64,000 nt of DNA from Symploca sp. SIO2E9 (GCA_010692645.1 JAAHGS010000018.1:86342-150341); one strand, 5' to 3'. Positions 45,751-55,826 are shown, numbered from the stretch's first letter. The notes: generated by a model from the sequence alone, not told the origin. Program-made: numbers and translations.

Positions 45751-47142
45751 ATGCGCGTTTGTGTAATTGGAACCGGATATGTTGGCCTAGTTACTGGCGT
45801 TTGCTTGTCCCACATTGGGCATCACGTCATTTGCATAGACAATAATGAAGAGAAAGTCAAGTTAATGAAATCTGGGCAGACGCCCATCTATGAGCCAGGT
45901 CTTTCAGAACTGATGCACTCTTGCACTGAGGCTGGACGACTGGAGTTTACCTCAGACTTGGCTGCCGGCGTAGCTCATGGTGAAGTTTTGTTTATTGCTG
46001 TGGGAACACCTCCTCTGCCTACAGGGGAAAGTGACACTCGTTACGTCGAAGCCGTTGCCCGTGGCATTGGCGCTCATCTTAATGGCGGTTACAAAGTAAT
46101 TGTCAATAAATCAACAGTACCCATTGGCTCTGGTGACTGGGTGCGGATGATTGTCATGGATGGGGTTGCTGAACGTCAAAAATCTCTGGTAACTGCTGGT
46201 GGGGTTCCCTCAGCTCAAGCAGTAGAAGAAATTGCTACCGATTTTGATGTAGTTAGCAATCCGGAGTTTCTGCGGGAAGGTTCAGCAGTTTACGACACCT
46301 TTAACCCAGACCGAATTGTACTAGGCAGCAACAACTCCAAAGCCTTGGCAATGATGCAAGAACTCTACGCACCACTGGTGGAGCGCAAGTTTGCAGAGGA
46401 CAAATCATTGTCACCGGTGCCAGTTGTGATTACTGACCTCAGTTCTGCTGAGATGATTAAATATGCAGCCAATGCATTTTTGGCAACAAAAATTAGCTTT
46501 ATCAATGAAGTTGCCAATATTTGCGACCGCGTCGGTGCTGATGTTACCCAAGTTGCTAAAGGCATTGGTTTAGATTCCCGCATTGGCAACAAGTTTTTGC
46601 AGGCTGGAATTGGTTGGGGCGGTTCCTGCTTCCCCAAAGATGTCTCAGCTTTGGTTCATACTGCTGACGATTATGGTTACGATGCTCATTTGCTCAAAGC
46701 TGCCATCAGCGTTAACAAAAGCCAACGTGAGCTGGCATTGGTCAAACTTCAGCAAGAACTTAAAATCCTCAAAGGTAAAACTGTTGGACTACTCGGTCTA
46801 ACCTTCAAGCCAGATACCGATGACTTGCGCGATGCTCCAGCCCTCGATCTGATTGAGAAGTTGAACCGATTGGGAGCCAGAGTTAAAGCCTACGACCCAA
46901 TTATTTCCCAAACTGGTATGCGTCATGGCTTATCTGGCGTGGTTGTGGAAACCGATCCAGAGCGTCTGGCAGATAGCTGCGATGCGATGGTATTAGTAAC
47001 CGAGTGGCCGCAATTCCAGAAGCTGGACTATACCAAGATGGCGAAGCTGATGAATAATCCTGTACTCATTGATGGTCGCAACTTTTTAGATCCCGAAGCT
47101 ATAGAAAGTTCTGGTTTCCGTTATCTGGGTATTGGTAGATAA
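45751..47142 (+). CDS. ugd: UDP-glucose 6-dehydrogenase
   Basis: A 463-residue enzyme that oxidises UDP-glucose twice to UDP-glucuronate. NAD-binding VCVIGTGYVGLVTGVCL, catalytic Cys in GGSCFPKDVSALV, with NPEFLREGSAV and FKPDTDDLRDAPAL. Full length, ATG at 45751. It supplies the substrate for the decarboxylase directly upstream, which makes a two-step UDP-xylose module. Confidence 0.96.
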   Translation: MRVCVIGTGYVGLVTGVCLSHIGHHVICIDNNEEKVKLMKSGQTPIYEPGLSELMHSCTEAGRLEFTSDLAAGVAHGEVLFIAVGTPPLPTGESDTRYVEAVARGIGAHLNGGYKVIVNKSTVPIGSGDWVRMIVMDGVAERQKSLVTAGGVPSAQAVEEIATDFDVVSNPEFLREGSAVYDTFNPDRIVLGSNNSKALAMMQELYAPLVERKFAEDKSLSPVPVVITDLSSAEMIKYAANAFLATKISFINEVANICDRVGADVTQVAKGIGLDSRIGNKFLQAGIGWGGSCFPKDVSALVHTADDYGYDAHLLKAAISVNKSQRELALVKLQQELKILKGKTVGLLGLTFKPDTDDLRDAPALDLIEKLNRLGARVKAYDPIISQTGMRHGLSGVVVETDPERLADSCDAMVLVTEWPQFQKLDYTKMAKLMNNPVLIDGRNFLDPEAIESSGFRYLGIGR

Positions 47143-47165
47143 CATGAACTAGGGAATGACATCCT

Positions 47166-47196
47166 CCCCCACTGTAATATTCAGATTCAGTGGGGG
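47166..47196. terminator. Strong hairpin between convergent ugd and MscS genes
   Basis: CCCCCACTG and CAGTGGGGG form a perfect 9-bp stem over a 13-base loop, preceded by TGACATCCT, as in IS200/IS605-type ends. It overlaps the last codons of the leftward MscS gene and may serve as a shared terminator. Confidence 0.5.
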
Positions 47197-48839
47197 CTTT
47201 CGCTGTAGCGAGAACCTAGCTTCTTTTTGGTAAGATTACTCTCATCTTGATTTTTGAAACTGACTACATGCTGGGAGACGGAAAGTTCAATTCCCTCGCG
47301 ATCAAAGGCATCTTTGATCATTCTGCGCAAAACTCCCTGAATATCGTCATGTTTCCCGCGATGGCTGTTTCCTGGTAAGAGTTTTGTAAGCGTGCGGATC
47401 AAAATTCCAGAATTACCAAAATCTTCAACTCCATCGACCTCTGTTGCTTCTAATACATCTTCTGGGTAAAGCTCCTGTAGCTGTTTACCCAATTCTTCTA
47501 AAACTTTATAGACGTGATCGAGATTGGACTCATAAGCTACGTTCACATCAACCACTGCGTAAATATAGTCCTTAGAATAGTTAACGATTAGTCCAATATC
47601 TCCATTGCGAATGATGTAGACTTGACCATCAGGATGGCGGATACGGGTAGTCCTCAATTCGATCGCTTCAACTACACCCAAAGCATCGTTGGTTTCGATA
47701 AAGTCACCCACCAAATAATAGTTTTCAAAGAGGATAAAGAATCCGCAGACTATATCATTGATTAGGTTTTGCGCACCCAAGCCGGCTGCTAGACCTAAAA
47801 TCCCAGCAGCTGCTAGAATTGGAGTCGGGTCTATTTCAATGATCTCGAGAATCCAAATGCCACCGCCGAAATAAATAAAGTATTTTAGGGAACTTTCGAT
47901 CAGAGGAATAATCGTCAGCCTCCTCTGCTTTTGCACTCCTGTGAGGCTCTGGTTCCTAAGTAGGATTTCCTCCACTAACAGGTTAGCTACTTCGGTGAAG
48001 ACACGGCAGATCAAGACGATACCAATAATTTGGATAGTTTTGATGCCTGCTGTAGCTAAGGAGGAAATTAACTCCACTTGCTGAACAACGAGAGTTGCCA
48101 TGTAGACATAGATTGCAACTTCGAGACACCGCTTAAAAAATGGAAGCAGATGTCGAAGACGGTCATAGAATCGGAGCAGGTTGTCAGAATTTGAATATTT
48201 CTGACTGAGGGCATCTAAACTGTCAATCATCACGTCAGCTGCTTTAAAAATTAGCAAGCCAACTGCAATAATGATGTATATCCTCAGCAAGACGTAGAGA
48301 TATAACGAGACAATTGCAGGAAATTGCAGAATCTGGCTGCACCAGAGTATAGATAATAGCCAAATACTATTGCTTAGGTTCCTGTTGAGGAAGCCAAAGA
48401 ATTTTTCAATACTCTCATCATTAGCACTGAATTGATCAAAGTTTTGAGCAAAACCACAGGCTTTATTAAGAACGTAGTGTAAAAATCTGAGGAAAAGTGC
48501 TGCCAGAATCAAAACGCTGAGACTCTTGACAATACCCAAGCCTAGCTGCAACCAGACTTCTGGTGATATTGTCCTAATTAGTTGGAAAGTGTACTCCTTA
48601 AGGTTCTCTCCTCGGTAGATTAGAAACCCATTGACACCAAGCACAGTAATACTGAGTATTGCCCAACAAAGAACTAACACGCCCTTAATATTGCGGTGTA
48701 AGATTTTGAGTTTTTGGTGTTTTTTTCTCAGCGCCTGAAACTGCCTCAGCTTTTTGAAGACTTTGCTAATCAGCCAGTGTAGCACCAGGAAAATGCTTAG
48801 CAGGAGACTGATTTCAGCTAAAATAAATAAGATATTCAT
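47187..48839 (-). CDS. Mechanosensitive ion channel, MscS family
   Basis: A 550-residue membrane protein with several N-terminal helices (residues 1-330), then the MscS pore and beta domain: AAAGILGLAAGLGAQNLIND as the pore helix with Gly/Ala packing, GFFILFENYYLVGDFIETND, and IRHPDGQVYIIRNGDI. It releases solutes on hypo-osmotic shock. The C-terminal end overlaps the hairpin at 47166-47196, so its last residues may be repeat-derived. ATG at 48839 is preferred over GTG at 48857. Confidence 0.9.
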   Translation of the reverse strand: MNILFILAEISLLLSIFLVLHWLISKVFKKLRQFQALRKKHQKLKILHRNIKGVLVLCWAILSITVLGVNGFLIYRGENLKEYTFQLIRTISPEVWLQLGLGIVKSLSVLILAALFLRFLHYVLNKACGFAQNFDQFSANDESIEKFFGFLNRNLSNSIWLLSILWCSQILQFPAIVSLYLYVLLRIYIIIAVGLLIFKAADVMIDSLDALSQKYSNSDNLLRFYDRLRHLLPFFKRCLEVAIYVYMATLVVQQVELISSLATAGIKTIQIIGIVLICRVFTEVANLLVEEILLRNQSLTGVQKQRRLTIIPLIESSLKYFIYFGGGIWILEIIEIDPTPILAAAGILGLAAGLGAQNLINDIVCGFFILFENYYLVGDFIETNDALGVVEAIELRTTRIRHPDGQVYIIRNGDIGLIVNYSKDYIYAVVDVNVAYESNLDHVYKVLEELGKQLQELYPEDVLEATEVDGVEDFGNSGILIRTLTKLLPGNSHRGKHDDIQGVLRRMIKDAFDREGIELSVSQHVVSFKNQDESNLTKKKLGSRYSESPH

Positions 48840-48969
48840 GCCAGCGGTTTTGCCCACAATTGTCCATCACAACCATGCAAATGGTAAGCGAAGGTAAATC
48901 TCAATGGCAATCATCTTAACTACCGGATAAACTAAAGTAAAGTCATCTGGCGATTCCGAAGATTTGAGG

Positions 48970-49245
48970 ATGGTTAAAGCAGACTCGCTTACTCAACAAA
49001 TCCATTCAGCAAACAATCAGCTTCTACCATTAGAGAGTGGTGATCATCTAACCAGGCATGAGTTTGAGCGTCGCTATCATGCAATGCCTCAGTTGAAAAA
49101 AGCTGAACTGATTGAAGGAGTCGTCTACGTGCCATCGCCGCTACGATTTGAACCCCATGCTGAACTTCATGGTAAGATGATGGTTGGGCTGGGTATATAT
49201 CAAGTTTCAACTCCTGGTTTAAGATTCGGTGATAATCCCACTGTG
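48970..49245 (+). pseudogene. Uma2-family nuclease gene truncated by a family A element
   Basis: About 92 codons of a Uma2 (DUF820) PD-(D/E)xK-type protein: LTRHEFERRYHAMPQLKKAE, LIEGVVYVPSPLRFEPHAEL and PGLRFGDNPTV. In intact relatives the core continues after GDNxTV with acidic catalytic residues. Here the frame is interrupted exactly at 49245/49246 by a miniature element, and nothing of the 3' half remains beyond it, where the CHAT gene ends. Confidence 0.8.
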
Positions 49246-49347
49246 GGGTGAACGAAATTTTGCGTGGGACTTGAATTCTCCGCGTCTCCGCGTCTCCGCG
49301 TCTCCGCGTCTGCTTACTTATTTCCCCACTCTTTTTTTCGCTCACCC
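49246..49347. mobile_element. Family A miniature element, inverted copy, no target duplication
   Basis: 102 bp, almost the exact reverse complement of 22346-22447, with the same (CTCCGCGT)n centre. Left flank CCCACTGTG and right flank ATACTCTCC do not match, so one side has been lost by deletion or recombination after insertion, consistent with the missing half of the Uma2 gene. Confidence 0.85.
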
Positions 49348-49371
49348 ATACTCTCCTCCTAACCCTTAACT

Positions 49372-52300
49372 TCAATTGGCTTCACCAATTAGGGTAAAAG
49401 CTGACCAAGCTCTGGGATGATTAGGGTATTCTTCGATTACTTTCAGCATGGCTTGGCGCAATGCTTGGGCTTTATTTGGAGTTTGATGTAATTGGTGGTA
49501 GAATTCTATCATTAGGGATGCTGTACTCTGATCAGGAACTGTCCAGAGGGAAACTACTACGCTTGGTGTACCTGCGGCAATCAGAGAACGGGACAATCCA
49601 ATCACTCCGTCACTGGTGATTCTACCTCTACCAGTGTTACAAGCGCTTAGTACTACTAACTCGGCGCTCAGTTCCAGTTCAAAAATTTCCTTAGCACTAA
49701 GAAAACCTCGGTCTTTGTCAGTGGGCGCAAGGGCAATCATACCAGGCAAGCCTAACCCCTCGAAGTCATCTAGTAAGCCATGAGTGGCGAGATGGACAAT
49801 TTTTGCCCTGGAAATTTGCTCAATAACTTTTTCTTTGGTAGCTTGGTCACCTATGAGTGCTTTGGCGTTTAAGATTTTTGCGATCGCTATTGCTTCAGTT
49901 TCGGCATAGGGAAGAGAGGGCAAATCTTGGGGCATGGTGGGATTGCCTACTATTAGTATTTCCTCTCCAGATACCTGTTGTCGCTGTTGATGAGTTAAAT
50001 CTAATACCTGAATTGAGGGAGCAGTAAGGATGGTGTGCTTTTCAATTAGGTATTTCCCAGAAGCATCTCGCAGTGCGGCAAAAGGTACTAGAAATAAGGA
50101 TTCGTGAGGAATGAAGGTAACGTGGGCTTCAGGATTAGTAGGTAATAGTTCGGCAATTGGTTCTATAAGTAGCTGGTATAAGTTGTGTAATTGTTCGCTT
50201 TGAGTACTTCTTGCTCGAGAAATGGCATTACGAGCGAGGATAACTGATTCTTCTATAGATACATTTAGAGTCGTTAAATCAAGCTGGCGAAAAGCGACTT
50301 CACCTGTAGGTTGAACTACCCAAATGTAAATTGCTTTGTCTTGGAGTTGTCGAAGACCTTTGGTTTCAATAACTTCTTTAACAATGGAGTAGGAAACTAT
50401 TGTCGAGTTTTGTTGTTGAGCAATTTGTCTAATTTTTTCAATCTTGGGAGGTTCAATTGCTTGGTGGTTGGTTTGGGCCTTTAATGAACCTCTGGCTAAT
50501 AATTCAACAAATGCTCTGGCTCTGCCTCTTTCAGTAATTTCTAAGGCTTGGTTGAGTTGATTTTGTTCTACTAAGACTTGTTGTAAAGTGCTGTAAGTTG
50601 TTTCTTGGGTTTCAAAGACTGAGACTTTATCTAGGTCATTACTACCTAACTTTGACCGCAATGATTCCCAAATATTAATTGCTGCGAGGAGATTTTCAGT
50701 TGCTGCTTGAGAATTGCCGGCTTGGTGAAGAGTGTCACCTAGGTTGCTTAATGCCCTTGCCTCAGCGTGGCGATTACCCAGTTGTTTCGCCATTGCTAAA
50801 CTCTGGCGGTGATAGTTGACTGCTTGCTGATAGTCTTCGAGAGCATAATAAGTTATTCCTAAATTTTCTCGTGCTATTAGCTCTGCCTGTTTATCTGGTA
50901 ATTCTTGGACTAGTGCTAGGCTCTTTTGATTGTATTCAATTGCTTGGTGATAGTTGGTTAGGGAGTAGTGTACTAAGCCTAAGTGGGATAAGGCTAGTAT
51001 TTTTCCCCGTAGGTTATTGGTTGCTTCGGCTAAGGCTAAACTGTCTTGTTGATATTTGAGAGCCTGGTGATATTTTTTATCGGCGTAGTAAACTAATCCC
51101 AGATTACGGAGGATATTGATTTTCAATTCCGAATCCTCGGCTAAGTTCACTAGTTCTAGAGCCTGCTGATAGTGCTCTAGAGATTGTGGATAATTTCCTA
51201 TGGCTCCATAAGTTGCTCCCAAACTGCTAAGAGCTTGAGTTTTGCTTGTTAAGTTTTGCTCTGATTGGGCGAGAGTTAATTGTTGTTGGTGATATTCTAA
51301 GGCTTGACTATAGTTTCCTAGGATATAGTTGGTGATTCCTAGATTATGCAGTGCGTTTCTCTCTCGTAATGAGTCACCGTAACTACGGGCAAATTCTAGA
51401 TTTTTTTGATAGCACTCGGCGGCTTGGTTGTAGTCTGTAGCTACAAGTTGCTGGGATGGGGTTTGGGCTTCTCTAAGTAATTGTTCTTCTTTGAGGCATT
51501 CTGTGATTTCCAGTGCTAGGATTGCTCGTCTTTCTTGGTTGATTGCTAGGGTTCGGTTGGATTTAGTTCTCTGGGTTACTTCTGGTAGAACATCTGGAGT
51601 TGGAGTTGGTGTAATTTCAACTGGAATTGCTGGAAGTGGCACTGGATCATCTGCAGTTGGTGGACGTGGTGATGGTTCACTAAATGTAACTGGTCCACCA
51701 ACTGTATTTATTTCAGGAACTGTATCTGGTATTGGTGTTGATATATCTAGCGGTTCAACAATTGATGGAAGAGTAATTGCAGCTGGGACTATAACAACTA
51801 AAGGTTGGGGTTCAGGTGGTAATGAAGGAGAAAAGCCAAGAGAAAAGTTAAAGATATTAAAGGGGGGATCATCCAAGCTTATTAAACCATCTTCTCCAAT
51901 ATCAGAAGAAGAGTTGATAGTGCCACTACTAGTATCAATTTGATTGCCTTCGATAGAGATATCACCTCCATCAGAAATGACATCAGCAGTAGTAACCCGA
52001 AGGTTTCCATCTATGGTTACGCTGCCCCCTTTCCCCGTATCAGAAGAAGAGTCGATAGTGCCACTACTAGTATCTATTCGACTGCCTTCGAGGAAGATAT
52101 CACCTCCTGCAGAAATGACATCAGCAGTAGCAACACTAAAGCTACCATCTATAGTCACATTGCTTCCTTCTCCAATATCAGAAGAAGAGTCGATAGTGCC
52201 ATTACTAGTATCTATTCGACTGCCTTCGATAAAGATATCACCACCATCAGAAATGACATCAGTAGTAGCAACGTCGAAGTTACCATCTATAGTTACACTG

Positions 52301-53475
52301 CCACCTACCCCTGTATCAGAAGAAGAATCTATAGTACCACCACTAATGCTAATTTCTTCAAAGCTGCTCATGAGGATAATCTTGCCTCCATCCGAGTTGA
52401 TATCCCCAGTAAAAATAGAACCGGATCCATTGAGAGTAATATCGCCACCATTACCGCTCCCAGAACTAGAGTCTAAGATACCAGCAGTAGTATTAATAGA
52501 ACCGCCCTCTTCCAAAGTGTCTATGAAGACACCAAATTCTATAATGCCAAAACTATTAAGTGTAATTGAACCACCATGGGAGTGAATGTCCCCTGTAGTA
52601 ATATCAAGAATAGACTCCAGGGAAATATCTGCAGCTAGAGTTGTATCAAGAATTCCAGCAGTCGTATCGATTCCTCCCTCGGTACTGAAAATATTAATAT
52701 CCAGACCATTGGTTATAACATCAGCCGTGGTTAAATCCCCCAACGCCTGAAGCAATACCAGACTATCAGCATTTGTAGAAATAGCATTCAGCGTACCAGC
52801 ACTAGTGTTAATTCCTCCACCTGTGCTACTCAGACTAATCTCTCCAGCAGTGATATTTTCTGTACTAAGATCACTTTCAACAGACAGAGTAACTTTGCCA
52901 GCTTCAGCATTACTACTAGCACCATCAATATCACCAACCTCAATACCACCTGCGATCGCAAATAATTGAACATCTCCTCCCTTGCCATCTACAGCAGAAG
53001 TATCTACTATCCCAGCAGTCGTATCAATACTTCCTGTATTACTGATAGCAGTAACATTACCACCGTTGCCATCAAGACTAGCAGTATTAAGAGCACCGGT
53101 AGTGATATTACCTTCAGCTTGCAGATCAATATTCCCACTATCTACTGCCGTTAAATCCAAGATTCCGCTACTAATATCTGACGAATCCAAGATTCCACCA
53201 CTAGTATCAATCTCTCCTTCCCTACTATTGAGGAAAATTCTACCCCCATCGGAAGTAACAGAAGCTGTACGAATATCTCCTTCTGCTTCAATGACAACTT
53301 GCCTGCCAGCACTGATGTCCTGAACTATCACATCACCATCTTCTACCTGGATACCGGAACCAGTTAATTGCACAGTACCATCACTATTAACCTCAACTCC
53401 TGTAGCATCACCACCACCAACCGTCAGTATAACCCCCTTAATAGGAAAATCTCGGAGCTGATCATGGATAATCAA
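49372..53475 (-). CDS. Beta-helix / TPR / CHAT protease chimera, N-terminus missing
   Basis: A 1367-residue frame. Residues about 20-560 are haemagglutinin-like beta-helix repeats (GGDIFIEGSRIDTSNGTIDS and variants). About 560-640 is a Pro-rich linker. About 680-930 are TPRs of the Tyr-His type (ALEYHQQQLTLA). Residues about 1100-1365 are a CHAT caspase-like domain with His in VHLATHG (near 1228) and Cys in LSACNTG (near 1278), so the protease dyad is intact. Relatives begin with a signal peptide and a two-partner-secretion domain; here the frame starts at a TTG with a stop codon not far upstream in a tandem repeat, and neither is present. It may be a 5'-truncated gene. If expressed, the protein would stay in the cytoplasm. 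Confidence 0.75.
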   Translation of the reverse strand: MIIHDQLRDFPIKGVILTVGGGDATGVEVNSDGTVQLTGSGIQVEDGDVIVQDISAGRQVVIEAEGDIRTASVTSDGGRIFLNSREGEIDTSGGILDSSDISSGILDLTAVDSGNIDLQAEGNITTGALNTASLDGNGGNVTAISNTGSIDTTAGIVDTSAVDGKGGDVQLFAIAGGIEVGDIDGASSNAEAGKVTLSVESDLSTENITAGEISLSSTGGGINTSAGTLNAISTNADSLVLLQALGDLTTADVITNGLDINIFSTEGGIDTTAGILDTTLAADISLESILDITTGDIHSHGGSITLNSFGIIEFGVFIDTLEEGGSINTTAGILDSSSGSGNGGDITLNGSGSIFTGDINSDGGKIILMSSFEEISISGGTIDSSSDTGVGGSVTIDGNFDVATTDVISDGGDIFIEGSRIDTSNGTIDSSSDIGEGSNVTIDGSFSVATADVISAGGDIFLEGSRIDTSSGTIDSSSDTGKGGSVTIDGNLRVTTADVISDGGDISIEGNQIDTSSGTINSSSDIGEDGLISLDDPPFNIFNFSLGFSPSLPPEPQPLVVIVPAAITLPSIVEPLDISTPIPDTVPEINTVGGPVTFSEPSPRPPTADDPVPLPAIPVEITPTPTPDVLPEVTQRTKSNRTLAINQERRAILALEITECLKEEQLLREAQTPSQQLVATDYNQAAECYQKNLEFARSYGDSLRERNALHNLGITNYILGNYSQALEYHQQQLTLAQSEQNLTSKTQALSSLGATYGAIGNYPQSLEHYQQALELVNLAEDSELKINILRNLGLVYYADKKYHQALKYQQDSLALAEATNNLRGKILALSHLGLVHYSLTNYHQAIEYNQKSLALVQELPDKQAELIARENLGITYYALEDYQQAVNYHRQSLAMAKQLGNRHAEARALSNLGDTLHQAGNSQAATENLLAAINIWESLRSKLGSNDLDKVSVFETQETTYSTLQQVLVEQNQLNQALEITERGRARAFVELLARGSLKAQTNHQAIEPPKIEKIRQIAQQQNSTIVSYSIVKEVIETKGLRQLQDKAIYIWVVQPTGEVAFRQLDLTTLNVSIEESVILARNAISRARSTQSEQLHNLYQLLIEPIAELLPTNPEAHVTFIPHESLFLVPFAALRDASGKYLIEKHTILTAPSIQVLDLTHQQRQQVSGEEILIVGNPTMPQDLPSLPYAETEAIAIAKILNAKALIGDQATKEKVIEQISRAKIVHLATHGLLDDFEGLGLPGMIALAPTDKDRGFLSAKEIFELELSAELVVLSACNTGRGRITSDGVIGLSRSLIAAGTPSVVVSLWTVPDQSTASLMIEFYHQLHQTPNKAQALRQAMLKVIEEYPNHPRAWSAFTLIGEAN

Positions 53476-53487
53476 GCTTAGAACTAT

Positions 53488-53530
53488 CGGCTTTTCCCTA
53501 CTCCCTGCTCCCTGCTAAGAGCTCCCTCTC
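53488..53530. repeat. Heptamer repeat (CTCCCTG) at the 5' edge of the CHAT gene
   Basis: CCCTACTCCCTGCTCCCTGC type heptamers, as at 6901-6950, sit exactly where the expected N-terminal coding part of the chimera should be. A TAG in this repeat closes the frame upstream. Confidence 0.6.
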
Positions 53531-53594
53531 CTTACCACCAGACTTATTCAGCAAACCCTATTTACACCCACCTACTGAGATATAGGTAAAAACT

Positions 53595-54194
53595 TCAAGG
53601 TTGCTCTTCAAAGATTTTAATCGTGTAGGAATGATAGTCATCTTTTTTGTAAGATCCTACCCAAATATAATAAGTCCCAGTCTGCCATTGACCTGAAACA
53701 CCAGGATTTTTGCCCTGATAGTCATCATTACACCAGACGCCACCAGGCCCTTTGATAATCATGGTAGTGTCCATCGAGCTTTCTACTTGCCAACTTAGAT
53801 CGTCGAAAAAATCAGTTAAAACTACTTTATGATTAGGTTCCTCGTCAACAAAACCTATGCAAGAACCAGTCGGCGTTTCGACGCGCTCAGTAATACGTCT
53901 GGCAGGTACTGAACCGCCGCTAATGCCGTTTATTGTCATTGAAATTGGGGACAATTGCGGTTCAATTTTAATGTCTTCAAAGATCTCCTGAGGCTTATCT
54001 TGAGGTTCTTCTGGCTGACTTTGAACCAAGACTCGATTAAATAGCTTCTCACTAATCATCGCCGTCGCTTTAGCATAAGCATTGCCAGGAGCTAGCCCAC
54101 ACCATACCATTAGGCTAAGTGCCATCACCCAGTTGGAAACTCTGAGGAATTTTGATCCTTGCCGATTTACTGACTTATTTATGCTCACAACCAT
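53595..54194 (-). CDS. Exported beta-sandwich (PPC-like) protein
   Basis: A 199-residue protein with a signal peptide (hydrophobic run about 22-42, ending AYA). After an acidic proline stretch comes a beta-rich domain of about 110 residues: HKVVLTDFFDDLSWQVESSM, IIKGPGGVWCNDDYQGKNPG, and GQWQTGTYYIWVGSYKKDDY. The last two motifs match the bacterial pre-peptidase C-terminal fold. The two Cys may form a disulfide. It sits upstream of, and reads toward, the CHAT gene and could be part of the same surface system. ATG at 54194 is preferred to GTG at 54203. Confidence 0.65.
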   Translation of the reverse strand: MVVSINKSVNRQGSKFLRVSNWVMALSLMVWCGLAPGNAYAKATAMISEKLFNRVLVQSQPEEPQDKPQEIFEDIKIEPQLSPISMTINGISGGSVPARRITERVETPTGSCIGFVDEEPNHKVVLTDFFDDLSWQVESSMDTTMIIKGPGGVWCNDDYQGKNPGVSGQWQTGTYYIWVGSYKKDDYHSYTIKIFEEQP

Positions 54195-54279
54195 GAACGG
54201 CACGTTGATATTGGATATTAACGGCTTTAGTGCTATTAGAGACTAGAAAATTGCTGATATTGTTCCCCATTGTGTTCAT

Positions 54280-54361
54280 GGTTCATGGCTCATGGTTCCG
54301 AAGAGAAAGTATTCGGTAGTTGTCAAATACTTTCTCTTCGGAACAATCAAAAATGAACCAT
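54280..54361. repeat. Large nested hairpin (19-bp perfect stem)
   Basis: Left arm 54295-54313 (GTTCCGAAGAGAAAGTATT) and right arm 54326-54344 are perfect complements over a 12-base loop. Outside them ATGGTTCAT (54280-54288) and ATGAACCAT (54353-54361) form a second inverted pair. It lies 40 bp beyond the gltX stop, where a terminator is expected, but has no T-run and looks element-like. Confidence 0.75.
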
Positions 54362-54383
54362 AAACGATTTATGGCTTATCGGC

Positions 54384-55826
54384 TCAAAGAGTCAAAGCTT
54401 GCTGTAGACGGGTTTTATCTACCCCTTGCTGATGCAGAAGCACCCATGATGCCATAAGATCAGGACCATGAACATCACCAGTAAGAGCAGCACGTAGCGA
54501 TCGCATTACCAATCCTTTCTTGAGCTTATGTTCTTTGATCACGGTTTTGACAATCTGACTGGCATTATCTGCACTCAACTCAGGATAATCACTTAGAACC
54601 TCAAGGATTGCCTGCACAGCTTCAGTTGCTCCTTCCTTACTTAGCTGTTCAACTGCTGCTGGAGTGAACTCTATAGACTCAACAAACAACATCCTGCTCA
54701 TCTCTACTGCTTCCGGTAAACGAGTCAGGCTCGGACCAATTACTGCTGCTAAACTCTCTAACCAACTGCGAGCATTAGTCTGGTCAAATTTATAGCCAGC
54801 ACCTTGCCAGTAGGGAATCAGCAAATCAACTAACTCAGAAGCACTCATTTGGTGCAGATATTGACTGTTAATCCAATCGAGTTTTGCCCAGTCAAACTTT
54901 GCTCCTGCTTTATTAACGCGTTCAAAGCTAAACTCTTTAGCAGCTTGCTCCAAACTAAATATTTCCTGAGTCGAGTCTGGTGGGGACCAACCCAGTAGAC
55001 TCATATAATTAGCAATCGCTTCAGCAGTGAAGCCCATTTCCTTGAACTCAGAAATCGAAGTCACGCCATCTCGCTTTGATAGTTTTTGCCCCTGCATATT
55101 CAGAATTAAGGGCGTATGAGCAAATTCTGGTATATTTGCTCCCATGGCTTCATAGAGCAAAATTTGCTTGGCAGTATTAGAAATATGGTCTTCGCCCCGG
55201 ATAACGTGGCTAATTTTCATATCCACATCATCCACCACTACTGCCAGATTATAGAGAGGCTGACCGATTTCATCTTGCTCAGATGCCCTAGCGATTACCA
55301 TATCACCACCTAAGTCACTGGCTTTCCAAGTAAGCTTGCCCCTAACTAAATCCTGCCAGACAATTTCCCGGTTATCGTCAATTAGAAAGCGAATTACTGG
55401 CTTGCGTCCTTCCGCTTCAAATGCTGCTCTTTGTTCTGGTGTCAGGTGGCGATGCCGATTATCATAGCGGGGAGCCTCTTTTCTGGCTTTTTGCGCTGCC
55501 CGCATTTCCTCCAATTCTTCGGCTGTGGTGTAGCAGCGATAAGCTAAACCTTGATCCAGGAGTGTTTTAATTGCTTGGCGGTAGAGTTCAAGTCGTTGCG
55601 ACTGGAAAATTGGTCCTTGATCCCAATTTAATCCCAGCCAGGTAAGACCATCAAGGATATTTTTGGTGTATTCTGGTTGCGATCGCGTTTGATCTGTGTC
55701 TTCAATTCGCAGGATAAATTGACCACCGTGGTGGCGTGCAAACAGCCAGTTGAAGACGGCAGTTCTTGCCGTACCGATGTGTAAATTCCCAGTTGGGCTA
55801 GGAGCAATACGGACTCTAACACTCAC
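54384..55826 (-). CDS. gltX: Glutamyl-tRNA synthetase
   Basis: A 480-residue class I synthetase that charges tRNA-Glu (in cyanobacteria also tRNA-Gln, corrected by GatCAB, and supplying tetrapyrrole synthesis). [18 protein letters not shown] carries the HIGH motif; [10 protein letters not shown] the KMSKS motif; [13 protein letters not shown] and [11 protein letters not shown] are further marks. Starts at GTG 55826 and is full length. tRNA-Asp on the same strand lies 170 bp upstream. Confidence 0.96.
   Translation of the reverse strand: MSVRVRIAPSPTGNLHIGTARTAVFNWLFARHHGGQFILRIEDTDQTRSQPEYTKNILDGLTWLGLNWDQGPIFQSQRLELYRQAIKTLLDQGLAYRCYTTAEELEEMRAAQKARKEAPRYDNRHRHLTPEQRAAFEAEGRKPVIRFLIDDNREIVWQDLVRGKLTWKASDLGGDMVIARASEQDEIGQPLYNLAVVVDDVDMKISHVIRGEDHISNTAKQILLYEAMGANIPEFAHTPLILNMQGQKLSKRDGVTSISEFKEMGFTAEAIANYMSLLGWSPPDSTQEIFSLEQAAKEFSFERVNKAGAKFDWAKLDWINSQYLHQMSASELVDLLIPYWQGAGYKFDQTNARSWLESLAAVIGPSLTRLPEAVEMSRMLFVESIEFTPAAVEQLSKEGATEAVQAILEVLSDYPELSADNASQIVKTVIKEHKLKKGLVMRSLRAALTGDVHGPDLMASWVLLHQQGVDKTRLQQALTL

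Noticed and set aside
51491..52585. Plus-strand frames of 150-213 codons opposite the CHAT chimera
   Set aside because: They mirror the beta-helix repeats and Pro-rich linker; composition is that of an antisense repeat.
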